Source: Williamsia muralis NBRC 105860
GTDB lineage: Bacteria > Actinomycetota > Actinomycetes > Mycobacteriales > Mycobacteriaceae
Assembly (NCBI RefSeq): GCF_001598915.1
Contig: NZ_BDAP01000002.1
Coordinates: 186,001 to 250,000 of the forward strand
Direction of reading: 5' to 3'
DNA length: 64,000 nt
Position 1 is the stretch's first letter; each line of letters starts with the position of its first letter. Of this stretch, positions 34,625 through 42,730 are shown piece after piece. Below the pieces are notes generated by a model, which saw nothing but the letters and a program-made list of their open reading frames with translations, made no database searches and had not been told where the DNA came from. The position numbers and the translations under genes were made by a program.

Positions 34625-35266
34625 TCAACGCAGGTGCGCGGTCTCATTCACGGACTGGATGACAAACCTGCCTGACCGCATCACCGCGACGCGGGTCATC
34701 GAGGTGTAGCCGGGGTTGAAGAAGAACGGCGAAGGGGCCTGCAGGATGTCGGTCAGCAGGGTGTTGATCACACCGCCGTGGGACACGATGACGGTCAGCT
34801 GCCCTGGTGCCCGCTCGGCCGCCTCGGTCACCGCCGCTCGCATGCGAGCCGCTGTCGCGACCCTGTCGTACTCGGGGATGAATTCGTCATATCGGCCCTC
34901 CGCGAAGGCTTTTCCTCGCGGCGTGGCCGCGATGGCCTCGGGCGTCGCGTAGGTGGTGCGATCGCTGTCCCATTCGCGAAGCCGTTTGTCCACGTGCACT
35001 TTCATTGCGTGCGGCTGCGCTGCCAGCAGCGCGGTTTCGTGTGCTCGGGCGTAGTGGCTGGAGACGAACTGGGCCACCGGCTCCGCCCTCAGCCATTCGG
35101 CGAGACGTTGGGCTTGGGCGACACCCTCGGCGCCCAGTGAAGGGTCGGCCACCGCGGGGCCTCCGGGTAGTCCATGGCGGACCAGGATGATCTGACTGGC
35201 TGTGGCGATGGTGTCCGCGGCGGTGGTGTCTGCGGTGGCGGTGACCGTGTTGTCGACCTGTGTCAT
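34625..35266 (-). CDS. Histidine phosphatase-family protein
   Basis: A 213-residue phosphatase with an alanine/threonine-rich leader, LVRHGLPGG (acceptor His), SSHYARAHETA and the second His in TVIVSHGGVINTLLT. Its ATG overlaps the stop of the preceding paralogue by ATGA, so the two are translated as a pair. Both end in a similar ETAHLR or DTAHLRG segment, showing a tandem duplication. The substrate is unknown. The pair is downstream of the acyl-CoA ligase gene. Confidence 0.85.
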   Translation of the reverse strand: MTQVDNTVTATADTTAADTIATASQIILVRHGLPGGPAVADPSLGAEGVAQAQRLAEWLRAEPVAQFVSSHYARAHETALLAAQPHAMKVHVDKRLREWDSDRTTYATPEAIAATPRGKAFAEGRYDEFIPEYDRVATAARMRAAVTEAAERAPGQLTVIVSHGGVINTLLTDILQAPSPFFFNPGYTSMTRVAVMRSGRFVIQSVNETAHLR

Positions 35267-35862
35267 GGGTTCACCGTGCCACGCAGGTGAGCGGTGTCGT
35301 TGATGGCATCAACAACGGTGACACCGGAATCGAGTCGGCGCAGCCGGGCCACGGACGTGTAGGCGGGGTTGTGCCAGAACGTCTTGGGCATCTCGAGTAC
35401 GTCCGCGATCGCTGCGTTGAGGATGCCGCCGTGGGCGACCACCACCACCCGTCCCGATCCGTAACGGTCGATCACCTGCTCCATCGCACTCCGGGCGCGA
35501 GCACGGAACTTCGGCAGATCGAGTTGCGGCACATAGTCTTCGAACCTGCCGGCCGCCACGGCGAGTAGCCGGGGATCGTCCGGTTCCATGTCTTCGAGTG
35601 CGACATAGTCTTCGGGGCTGATGTCGTCGTCCCACTCACGAAGATCTTCGAGGACAAGATCCACCTCGCGGCCCAACCCGGCTGCGATGGTGTCAGCGGT
35701 TTCACGCGCGCGGGCCAGCGGACTGGAGACGATCGCATCAACCGTCTCGTGTCGCAACCATTCGGCGAGTTTGCCGGCGTCGGCGATCCCCTCGGGCGCC
35801 AGGACGGGATCACGAACCCCCGACACGGGTTGGCCATGCCGGACGAACAGGATCTCGATCAT
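35263..35862 (-). CDS. Histidine phosphatase-family protein
   Basis: A 199-residue paralogue of the neighbouring phosphatase: LFVRHGQPVSG near the start, SSPLARARETADT, and VVVVAHGGILNAAIADVL. The ATG at 35862 gives the standard start; the open frame extends 54 codons upstream but those residues are unlike the family. The gene is coupled (ATGA) to the next copy. It lies 47 nt behind the ligase stop, so it is probably in the ligase operon. Confidence 0.85.
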   Translation of the reverse strand: MIEILFVRHGQPVSGVRDPVLAPEGIADAGKLAEWLRHETVDAIVSSPLARARETADTIAAGLGREVDLVLEDLREWDDDISPEDYVALEDMEPDDPRLLAVAAGRFEDYVPQLDLPKFRARARSAMEQVIDRYGSGRVVVVAHGGILNAAIADVLEMPKTFWHNPAYTSVARLRRLDSGVTVVDAINDTAHLRGTVNP

Positions 35863-35909
35863 CGGTGCCTTTCGAAGAGCATCAAGGTCGTACGGACGAA
35901 ACAGGTGAC

Positions 35910-37457
35910 TCAGCCCGCTATCGTGCGGCCAGTGGCCCAATAGGGGGCGCGCAGGGCCTTCTTGTCGAGTTTGCCCATCGCGTTGCGTGCCAGCTCGTCG
36001 ACGACCACGTACTGCTTGGGGCACTTGTACGAGGCCATCGACTCCTTGGCGAACGATGCGAGCGCGTCGACGTCCAGCGAAATACCCTGTGCGGGAACAA
36101 CAAGCGCGAGGAGTGCTTCGCCGAGATCACCATCCGGTACACCGATCACGGCGACCTCGGCGACGTCCGGATGGGTCAGCAGCACGCGCTCACTCTCGGC
36201 CGGGTACAGGTTCACCCCGCCGGACACCACCATGTCGGCCACCCGGTCGGTGATGAAGACGTATCCGTCGTCGTCCACGTAGCCGACGTCCCCAAGAGTC
36301 GCGACTCCGGGCAAAATGTAGGCGGCAGCGGTCTTTTCAGGGTCCGCGTGGTAGACCACACCGCGTTCGGGTGGGGTACGAAATCCCAGTACGCCGACGG
36401 CGCCGCGCTCGAGTTCGGTGCCCTCGTCGCCCACGACAACGGCTTCGAACGGCGGTACTGCCCGGCCGACCGAGCGTGGATGTTCCAGCCATTCCGCCGA
36501 GTCGATCTTGCACACGGTGCCGATCTCGCTGCCACCGTACGACTCGATGAGTACCGGACCGAACCAGTCGATCATCGCGCGCTTCACGTCCGGTGGGCAG
36601 GCAGAGCCGGTATGCGCCACGTACTCCAGGCTCGACACGTCGTAACGGGCTCTCACGGCTTCGGGCAAGGCCAGCAGGCGTTGGAAGTGTGTGGGCACCA
36701 TCAATGTGGAGGTCACCCGATGCGTCTCGATCAGTTCCAAGGTCCGCTCCGGATCGAAGCGGCCGAGGATCACCACCGGCTGGCCGGAGAGCAGATGGCG
36801 AATCGACGTCAGCGGTCCGTTGTGTTGCAGGGGCCCGACCACCAGGTGGGTGCCCGCCGGGTACCCCGATCGGCCCGCGACTGCCGTCGCGAAGTCGGCG
36901 GCGTTGGCCGCGGGCGCCGGCAGCCAGTGCACCTCGGTTCCACGAGCACGCCCGGTTGTGCCCGATGTGTAGACCAACGGGGGCCGGGCGGGCCGCTGAT
37001 CGGGAGCCGATGTGGCACCCGAGGTGGTGGGAGAGTCCAGAAAGTCAGCCCAGGTGACCACACCGTCGGCGGCGGGAGCGTTGTGTGCGATCACGGCGCG
37101 CAAGTTCGTCTTGCCGGCGGCTTCGGTCGACGATTGCAGGCCGAGAGGCCCGGTGACCACCGCCACGGATCCGGAGTCGATCAACTGGTCGGCCATCTCG
37201 CCCGCCTTGAGCTGGCGGGATACCGCCACCGGCCCCACGCCGCGGCCGATGGCTGCAGCGTGCGCGAGCAGGGTTTCCACGTTGTTCTCGCCGATCACCG
37301 CGATGCGCTCGTCAGGATCGGTTGCCAGACCGATAAGCCGCTCGCCGAGGGCGTCGAGAATGCCCAGGACCTCCTGCCAGGTCGTGACGGTGTGGTCGTC
37401 CACCAGGGCTGTGCCGGTGGGATCGGTCATCGCCCGATCGCGGATTCGGTCGAGCAT
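35910..37457 (-). CDS. AMP-dependent acyl-CoA synthetase/ligase
   Basis: A 515-residue adenylate-forming enzyme. The P-loop motif YTSGTTGRARG (about 150-160), the A5-like ESYGGSEIG, the hinge region DRVADMVVSGGVNLYP and the C-terminal Lys in NAMGKLDKKALR are all present. It should activate a carboxylic acid to its CoA thioester with ATP. The ATG at 37457 has GGAAGGA upstream. It is divergent from the E1alpha gene, sharing a promoter region, and probably starts the CoA-dependent part of the pathway. The substrate acid is unknown. Confidence 0.85.
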   Translation of the reverse strand: MLDRIRDRAMTDPTGTALVDDHTVTTWQEVLGILDALGERLIGLATDPDERIAVIGENNVETLLAHAAAIGRGVGPVAVSRQLKAGEMADQLIDSGSVAVVTGPLGLQSSTEAAGKTNLRAVIAHNAPAADGVVTWADFLDSPTTSGATSAPDQRPARPPLVYTSGTTGRARGTEVHWLPAPAANAADFATAVAGRSGYPAGTHLVVGPLQHNGPLTSIRHLLSGQPVVILGRFDPERTLELIETHRVTSTLMVPTHFQRLLALPEAVRARYDVSSLEYVAHTGSACPPDVKRAMIDWFGPVLIESYGGSEIGTVCKIDSAEWLEHPRSVGRAVPPFEAVVVGDEGTELERGAVGVLGFRTPPERGVVYHADPEKTAAAYILPGVATLGDVGYVDDDGYVFITDRVADMVVSGGVNLYPAESERVLLTHPDVAEVAVIGVPDGDLGEALLALVVPAQGISLDVDALASFAKESMASYKCPKQYVVVDELARNAMGKLDKKALRAPYWATGRTIAG

Positions 37458-37519
37458 CGACTCAGTCCTTCCAATACGTCCGTGTAGGCGCCCATCGTGC
37501 GATTTACTGGATACCAAGT

Positions 37520-37527
37520 CAAGTAAG
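37520..37527 (-). promoter_or_regulatory. CTTACTTG motif upstream of the ligase gene
   Basis: CAAGTAAG on the plus strand, CTTACTTG on the minus strand, sits about 60 nt before the ligase ATG. It matches the core of the other TTACTTG sites in this block. It is a weak, short motif and may be chance. Confidence 0.2.
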
Positions 37528-37569
37528 ACGCTGGGCCGCGGATCTCTGTAGTAACTTTATAGTGATTCT

Positions 37570-37588
37570 ACTTACATTCGGCTACAGT
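37570..37588 (+). promoter_or_regulatory. Promoter element of the E1alpha operon
   Basis: These 19 nt match 16 of 19 positions of 25706-25724 in front of the PEP-utilizing-domain operon and end in TACAGT, a likely -10 box. It lies 86 nt before the GTG at 37675. The surrounding AT-rich DNA (37550-37590) supports a promoter. A -35 box is not clear. Confidence 0.45.
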
Positions 37589-37674
37589 AGTGGTCGATAC
37601 TGCAGAAGAAGTAAACAAAGTCGCCCCCGGCGTCCATGACTGCAAGGTTCGAAACGAGAGAAGAGGTGCTCGTG

Positions 37675-38703
37675 GTGACTTCGACCGCGACCAACGCAAC
37701 CCGCGAGGCCATTGAGCCCGTCGGATCCAACGACCCCACTCCGAGCAAAGAAGTGCTGCTCGACCTGCACCGCCGCATGGTCCGGATCCGGCAGTTCGAG
37801 ACCGAGGCAGGTCGCCTCATGGAGGGCGGCAAGCTACCCGGCTTCCTGCATCTGTACGTCGGACAGGAAGCGGTGGCCGCCGGCGCCATGAGCAATCTGC
37901 GCGACACCGATCAGATCTCCTCGACCCACCGCGGGCACGGTCACGCCGTGGCCAAGGGCGCGCAGTTCCGGCAGATGTTCGCCGAACTGTTCGGCCGGGT
38001 CGACGGCTACTGCAAGGGCCGCGGCGGCTCGATGCACATCAACGACCTCTCCATCGGCATGCTCGGCGCCAACGGCATTGTCGGAGGCGGTATCCCGATC
38101 GCCGTCGGAGCTGCGTTCGCGGCCAAGTACCGCGGCGAGGACACCGTTGCCATCCCGTTCTTCGGCGACGGCGCGAGCAACATCGGCGCCTTCCATGAAG
38201 CAGCGAACATGGCCGGGATCCTGAACCTCCCGGTGGTATTCGTCTGCGAGAACAACGGCTACGCGGAGTTCACCGCACTGCGTGACCACATGAAGCTCGA
38301 GAACGTGGCCGATCGCGCACCTGCGTACGGCTTCCCCAGCGAGATCTGCGACGGAATGGACGCCATCGCCGTGCGTGCCGCGGTGGGGCGCGCCGTCGAA
38401 CGAGCTCGAAATGGCGGCGGTCCGACGCTGGTGGAGGCCAAGACCTATCGGTACTACGACCACCAGGGTGTGAAGGGTCTGCGCAAGACCTACCGGACCG
38501 TCGAAGAGGTCGAGGCCTGGAAAGAACGGGACGCCATCAAGCTGCTCGAGGCCCGCGCGGTCTCCGAAGGTGTTGTCACCGAGTCCGAGTTCGCACAGAT
38601 CTGGGCCGAGGTGGACGCCGACATCGCCGAATCCGTGAAGTTCGCTGAGAACAGCCCATTCCCGGACCTGGCCGACTTCGCCCTGAACGTCTACAGCGAC
38701 TGA
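37675..38703 (+). CDS. 2-oxoacid/acetoin dehydrogenase E1 alpha subunit
   Basis: A 342-residue thiamine-diphosphate-dependent E1 alpha subunit. The ThDP-binding motif runs from GDGASNIG (164-171) to CENN (191-194), and the phosphorylation-loop region contains STHRGHGHAVAKG with the catalytic His. It resembles AcoA/PdhA-type subunits; the substrate may be acetoin, pyruvate or a branched 2-oxoacid. AAGAGG at 37661-37666 supports a start at GTG 37672 or 37675, the latter preferred; the frame is open to 37636. It is first in an operon with E1 beta, E2, DUF35, thiolase and acyl-CoA dehydrogenase. Confidence 0.9.
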   Translation: MTSTATNATREAIEPVGSNDPTPSKEVLLDLHRRMVRIRQFETEAGRLMEGGKLPGFLHLYVGQEAVAAGAMSNLRDTDQISSTHRGHGHAVAKGAQFRQMFAELFGRVDGYCKGRGGSMHINDLSIGMLGANGIVGGGIPIAVGAAFAAKYRGEDTVAIPFFGDGASNIGAFHEAANMAGILNLPVVFVCENNGYAEFTALRDHMKLENVADRAPAYGFPSEICDGMDAIAVRAAVGRAVERARNGGGPTLVEAKTYRYYDHQGVKGLRKTYRTVEEVEAWKERDAIKLLEARAVSEGVVTESEFAQIWAEVDADIAESVKFAENSPFPDLADFALNVYSD

Positions 38704-38722
38704 ACCCGAGAAGGCTGAACAC

Positions 38723-39748
38723 ATGTCTACTGCAACAGAATTGACGACGACCGAGACGTCTCCGGCCGCGCGTCAGACAACCTACGTCAAGGCCTACAAC
38801 GAGGCTATCGCGCAGATCATGCGCGAAGACGAGGACGTTTTTGTCATAGGCGAGGACGTCGCGGCATACGGCGGCGTCTTCCACATGTACGACGGCTTGC
38901 TCGCCGAGTTCGGTGATCGTCGGATGGTCGACACCCCCATCGCGGAGATGGGCCTCATCGGGCTGGGCGTCGGCGCCGCGGCGCGGGGTCTGCGTCCGAT
39001 CGTCGACATCATGTTCATGGACTTTCTGGCGGTTGCGCTCGACCAGGTGGTGAACCAGGCGGCCAAGATGAAGTTCATGTACGGCGGGGAGGTCAAGGTC
39101 CCCATGGTGATCGCGGTGGCCTACGGCGCCGGCGTGAGCGCGGGCGCGCAGCACTCGCAGAGCCTGGAGAGCTGGCTGGCGCACACCCCGGGTCTGAAGG
39201 TGGTCATGCCGTCCAACGCGTATGACGCCAAGGGCCTCATGGTGTCTGCGGTGCGCGACGACAACCCCGTGGTGTTCATGCTCAACAAGGTGCTGCTCGG
39301 CGCCCGCGGCGAGGTGCCCGAAGAGATCTACGAGATCCCGCTGGGCCAGGCAGCGATCCCGCGGGAAGGTGACGACGTCACCATCGTCGCGTTCGGACGA
39401 ATGGTCGCCGAAGCACTCAAGGCGGCCGACATCCTCGAGCAGTCCGGCGTCTCCGTGGAGGTGGTCGACCCCCGATCGGTCCAGCCGCTCGACACCGCCA
39501 GCATCGTGAAGTCCGCATCGAAGACCAACCGCATCCTGGTGGTCCACGAGGCAGTGACCTTCGGTGGGATCGGTGCGGAAGTGGCCGCCCAGATCCAGGA
39601 AGAGGCATTTGACTACCTCGATGCCCCGGTCCTGCGGATCGGAGCGCCGTTCACGCCGGTGCCGTTCAGCACCCCGCTCGAAAAGGCTTATGTCCCAGAC
39701 GCGGACCGCATCGTCGCAGGAGCCCGCCGACTGCTCGAAAGGAACTGA
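38723..39748 (+). CDS. 2-oxoacid/acetoin dehydrogenase E1 beta subunit
   Basis: A 341-residue E1 beta subunit. FVIGEDVAAYGGVFHMYDGL (with the Glu that contacts ThDP), DTPIAEMGLIGLGVGAA, FMDFLAVALDQVVNQAAK and SLESWLAHTPGLKVVMPSN are conserved family blocks. The C-terminal domain contains LVVHEAVTFGGIGAEVAAQI. GAGAAGG lies upstream. It starts 19 nt after E1 alpha, and the pair forms an alpha2beta2 heterotetramer in known complexes. Substrate preference cannot be read from the sequence. Confidence 0.9.
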   Translation: MSTATELTTTETSPAARQTTYVKAYNEAIAQIMREDEDVFVIGEDVAAYGGVFHMYDGLLAEFGDRRMVDTPIAEMGLIGLGVGAAARGLRPIVDIMFMDFLAVALDQVVNQAAKMKFMYGGEVKVPMVIAVAYGAGVSAGAQHSQSLESWLAHTPGLKVVMPSNAYDAKGLMVSAVRDDNPVVFMLNKVLLGARGEVPEEIYEIPLGQAAIPREGDDVTIVAFGRMVAEALKAADILEQSGVSVEVVDPRSVQPLDTASIVKSASKTNRILVVHEAVTFGGIGAEVAAQIQEEAFDYLDAPVLRIGAPFTPVPFSTPLEKAYVPDADRIVAGARRLLERN

Positions 39749-39750
39749 TC

Positions 39751-41166
39751 GTGGCTCAGCAGATCGTGCTGCCGAAGTTGGGGCTCACGATGCAGGAGGG
39801 CGTCATCGGTGAGTGGCTGGCCGGCGAAGGCCAGCACATCGCGGTGGGCGACCTGTTGCTGCGGCTCGAGACCGACAAGGTCGAGGTGGACGTGGAGGCC
39901 GAGGCCGAGGGCATCCTCGCCACCGGCGCATCGGCCGGTGACGTACTGCCGGTTGGCGCGGTGATCGGTTGGCTCCTGGGCGAAGGCGAGTCGGCGCCCG
40001 ACGGAACGGCTGCCGTCGCGCAGCAGGAACCAGTCGCCGAAACGCGCACCGCTCCTGCATCGGTGGTCGTGGGTGGCCCCGATGACGGGGGCCGGATCAA
40101 GTCCTCTCCAAATGCACGGCGGGTTGCCCTTGCTGCGAACGTGGACCTCTCGACCATCCGGGGCACGGGGCCCGGCGGCCGGATCGTGTCCGAGGATGTC
40201 GAGGACCATCTCGCCGCAGCTCCCGCCAAGGCACCCGAACCGACCGCAGCGACTCCGGCCACAGGAAAGGCCACCCAGACCGTCGGCGCGGCAGGCCAAT
40301 TCGTTGGACCACTCGTTCGTCGTCGCGCGGATGAACTCGGTGTCGATCTCGCGGAGGTCGCGGGGACGGGTATCGGAGGCCGCATCACCAAGGCAGATGT
40401 GGAGGCGGCAGCGGGCACGGTGGCAGCTCCGGCGGCCCTCGGCGGAGGCGCGCCGACAACCGGTCCCCAAGCAGGTGAGGTCATCCCGCTGACAGGCATG
40501 CGAGGTGCCATCGCGCGCAACATGATCGACAGCCTGCAGACGATGGCGCAGCTGACCCATGGCTACGAGGTGGACGTCACCGCACTGGTGAACGTCCGCG
40601 AGCAACTCAAGGCCGAGGCAGCACAATCTGGTTCAAAGGCGCCCAGTCTCAACGACTTCGTTGTCAAGGCAGCGGCTCTCGCGCTGCGTGAGCACCCGCT
40701 GCTCAACGCGGCCATCGCCGACGACAAGATCACGCTGTTCGAGGAGATCAACGTCGGTGTGGCGGTTGCGGTAGACGGTGGTCTGATCGTGCCCGTGGTG
40801 CGCGACGCAGACAGTCTGTCGGTGGCCGAGGTCGCCGACCGCACTCGGACCCTTGCGTCCGGGGCGCGGACCGGCAAACTGGGTCTGTCGGACATGGAGG
40901 GCGCGACGTTCTCGGTGAGCACGCTCGGCGCGTACGGTGTCGACTTCTTCACCCCCGTCATCAACCCGGGCAACGTCGCGATCCTGGGCGTCGGCCGAGT
41001 GAAAGACGGCTTCCGTTGGGAGGGTGAGACTCCCGTCCGCACGCAGGTGCTGACGTTGAGCTTGACCTTTGACCACCGCGCAGTCGACGGGGCACCGGCC
41101 GCCGAATACCTCAAGACGCTGAGTGCAATCTTGGGTCGTCCGCTCTCACTGTTGGCCGGGCGCTAG
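39751..41166 (+). CDS. Dihydrolipoamide acyltransferase (E2) with two E3-binding domains
   Basis: A 471-residue E2. The lipoyl domain (1-80) has the lipoylated Lys43 in LETDKVEVDVEAEAEG. Two peripheral subunit-binding domains follow, at about 118-153 (SSPNARRVALAANVDLSTI) and 186-220 (VRRRADELGVDLAEVAGTG), separated by Pro/Ala-rich linkers. The catalytic domain ends with FDHRAVDG (His442, Asp446). Most E2 proteins carry one binding domain, so two are notable. It starts 2 nt after the E1 beta stop. The matching E3 gene is not here but at 21616 and is frameshifted. Confidence 0.9.
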   Translation: MAQQIVLPKLGLTMQEGVIGEWLAGEGQHIAVGDLLLRLETDKVEVDVEAEAEGILATGASAGDVLPVGAVIGWLLGEGESAPDGTAAVAQQEPVAETRTAPASVVVGGPDDGGRIKSSPNARRVALAANVDLSTIRGTGPGGRIVSEDVEDHLAAAPAKAPEPTAATPATGKATQTVGAAGQFVGPLVRRRADELGVDLAEVAGTGIGGRITKADVEAAAGTVAAPAALGGGAPTTGPQAGEVIPLTGMRGAIARNMIDSLQTMAQLTHGYEVDVTALVNVREQLKAEAAQSGSKAPSLNDFVVKAAALALREHPLLNAAIADDKITLFEEINVGVAVAVDGGLIVPVVRDADSLSVAEVADRTRTLASGARTGKLGLSDMEGATFSVSTLGAYGVDFFTPVINPGNVAILGVGRVKDGFRWEGETPVRTQVLTLSLTFDHRAVDGAPAAEYLKTLSAILGRPLSLLAGR

Positions 41167-41179
41167 TCAGGGCTCTGGC

Positions 41180-41566
41180 ATGGAAGGAAACGTTGTAGAC
41201 GAGACGTTGTTCGCCCAAGTGGACCCGCCGGTGCTGGCCGGGTCGGGTTGCGCGGGATGCGGTGTGGTGGTGTTCCCGTCCGCGACCCGGTGTCCTGCGT
41301 GTGCGAGTGCAGCGATTGAGCAACGGTCACTCCCGACGCGCGGCAGGGTATGGACCTGGACGTCGCAGTCATTCGCGCCGAAGCCGCCGTACGAGGTACC
41401 TGAATCGGGTTTCGAGCCGTTTGTGGTCGGCTACGTCGATCTGGGGTCGGTACTGGTGGAATCAACGATTCTCGGACCGGTGGTCATCGGTGACGAGGTG
41501 GAACTACGTCTTCTCCCATTGGCCGGGGGCGACATCTCCTTTGCGTTCGAGAAGGTCGCCGAATGA
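41180..41566 (+). CDS. DUF35 zinc-ribbon/OB-fold protein
   Basis: A 128-residue DUF35 protein with an N-terminal zinc ribbon (CAGCGVVVFPSATRCPAC) and a C-terminal OB fold (WTWTSQSFAPKPPYEVPESG, FVVGYVDLGSVLVES). Such proteins act as obligate partners of lipid-transfer-type thiolases; in steroid catabolism the thiolase-DUF35 complex is an aldolase. The stop overlaps the thiolase start by ATGA. ATG 41180 is preferred to in-frame upstream codons because it gives the family N-terminus and does not overlap the E2 gene. Confidence 0.8.
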   Translation: MEGNVVDETLFAQVDPPVLAGSGCAGCGVVVFPSATRCPACASAAIEQRSLPTRGRVWTWTSQSFAPKPPYEVPESGFEPFVVGYVDLGSVLVESTILGPVVIGDEVELRLLPLAGGDISFAFEKVAE

Positions 41567-42714
41567 GCGCCAGGGACGTCTACATCGTGGGTGCAGGCAT
41601 GCACGCGTTCGGTCGGCACCCCGGGGTGACCGGTATGGACATGGGTGAGCACGCATTGCGGGCCGCTCTCGTCGATGCAGGACTCGAGTGGTCCGACATC
41701 GATGCCGCCGTCGGTGGGAGCAATGTGTCCGGCAAGCCGGATTCGCTTGTGTCGCGGCTCGGTTTGACCGGCATACCGTTCACCACCGTCAAGAACGGCT
41801 GTGCAACAGGCGGAGTGGCATTGTCGACCGCGGCCGACATGCTCACTGCCGGACGCGCGAACGTGGTTGCGGTCGTCGGGTTCGACAAACACGAGCGGGG
41901 CGCGTTCGGCTCGGATCCCGCCGCGTACGGACTCGGTCAGTGGTACGCCCGCACCGGGATGATGGTCACCACCCAGTACTTCGCGATGAAAACCCAGCGG
42001 TATCTGCACCAATACGGCATCGACAGGACAGCGCTGGCGGCAGTCGCCGAACGTGCTTTCGCCAATGGTGCAGCGCATCCGATGGCGTGGCGTCGCACAC
42101 CGCTCACCGCACAGCAGGTGCTCGACGCCGCGACGGTCAACGATCCGCTGACGCAGTACATGTTCTGCTCGCCCGGCGAAGGTGGTGTGGCGTTGATCCT
42201 CGCCCGCGGCGACCGTGCACATGACCTGTGCGACAAACCGATTCGGCTCGCGGCCGTCGAGGTCCGAACCCGGCGCTTCGGGTCGTTCGAGGTGTTCTCA
42301 CCCTGGCTGCACACCGACCCGGTGAACAGCCCCAGCATCGACGCCGCTGCAGCCGCGTTCGATGCTGCAGGCGTGCACCCGGCTGATGTCGGCGTCGCGC
42401 AGTTGCAGGACACCGACTCTGGCTCAGAGTTGATCCATATGGCCGAGACCGGACTGTGCCGGCACGGCGAGCAAGCCAAACTGCTCGACTCGGGTGCCAC
42501 CCGTCATGACGGAGAACTGCCCATCAACACCGACGGCGGCTGTCTGGCCGGCGGCGAGCCCATCGGTGCGTCCGGATTACGCCAGGTACACGAGGTGGTC
42601 CGCCAGTTGCAGGGGCGCGCCGAAGGCCACCAGGTGCCAGATCAGCCGGAGATCGGTTTCACCCACGTCTACGGTGCCCCGGGCCTGTCGGCATGCACGG
42701 TCTTGACCGTCTGA
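41563..42714 (+). CDS. Lipid-transfer-type thiolase (possible retro-aldolase)
   Basis: A 383-residue thiolase-superfamily protein. It has YIVGAGMHAFGRHPGVTG, the Cys motif TVKNGCATGGVAL, LIHMAETGLCRHGEQAKLL, PINTDGGCLAGGEPIGASGL (His/Gly region) and a C-terminal HVYGAPGLSACTVL. With the DUF35 partner it belongs to the SCP-x/Ltp group, whose members either thiolyse 3-ketoacyl-CoA or cleave beta-hydroxyacyl-CoA by a retro-aldol reaction. Which applies here cannot be decided from sequence. It is coupled to DUF35 by ATGA and followed, after 16 nt, by the acyl-CoA dehydrogenase. Confidence 0.85.
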   Translation: MSARDVYIVGAGMHAFGRHPGVTGMDMGEHALRAALVDAGLEWSDIDAAVGGSNVSGKPDSLVSRLGLTGIPFTTVKNGCATGGVALSTAADMLTAGRANVVAVVGFDKHERGAFGSDPAAYGLGQWYARTGMMVTTQYFAMKTQRYLHQYGIDRTALAAVAERAFANGAAHPMAWRRTPLTAQQVLDAATVNDPLTQYMFCSPGEGGVALILARGDRAHDLCDKPIRLAAVEVRTRRFGSFEVFSPWLHTDPVNSPSIDAAAAAFDAAGVHPADVGVAQLQDTDSGSELIHMAETGLCRHGEQAKLLDSGATRHDGELPINTDGGCLAGGEPIGASGLRQVHEVVRQLQGRAEGHQVPDQPEIGFTHVYGAPGLSACTVLTV

Positions 42715-42730
42715 GCACGAAAGGACCATC

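Noticed and set aside
35865-37487. A 540-codon open frame on the plus strand opposite the acyl-CoA ligase
   Set aside because: It has no recognisable motif and fully overlaps a strong ligase gene.
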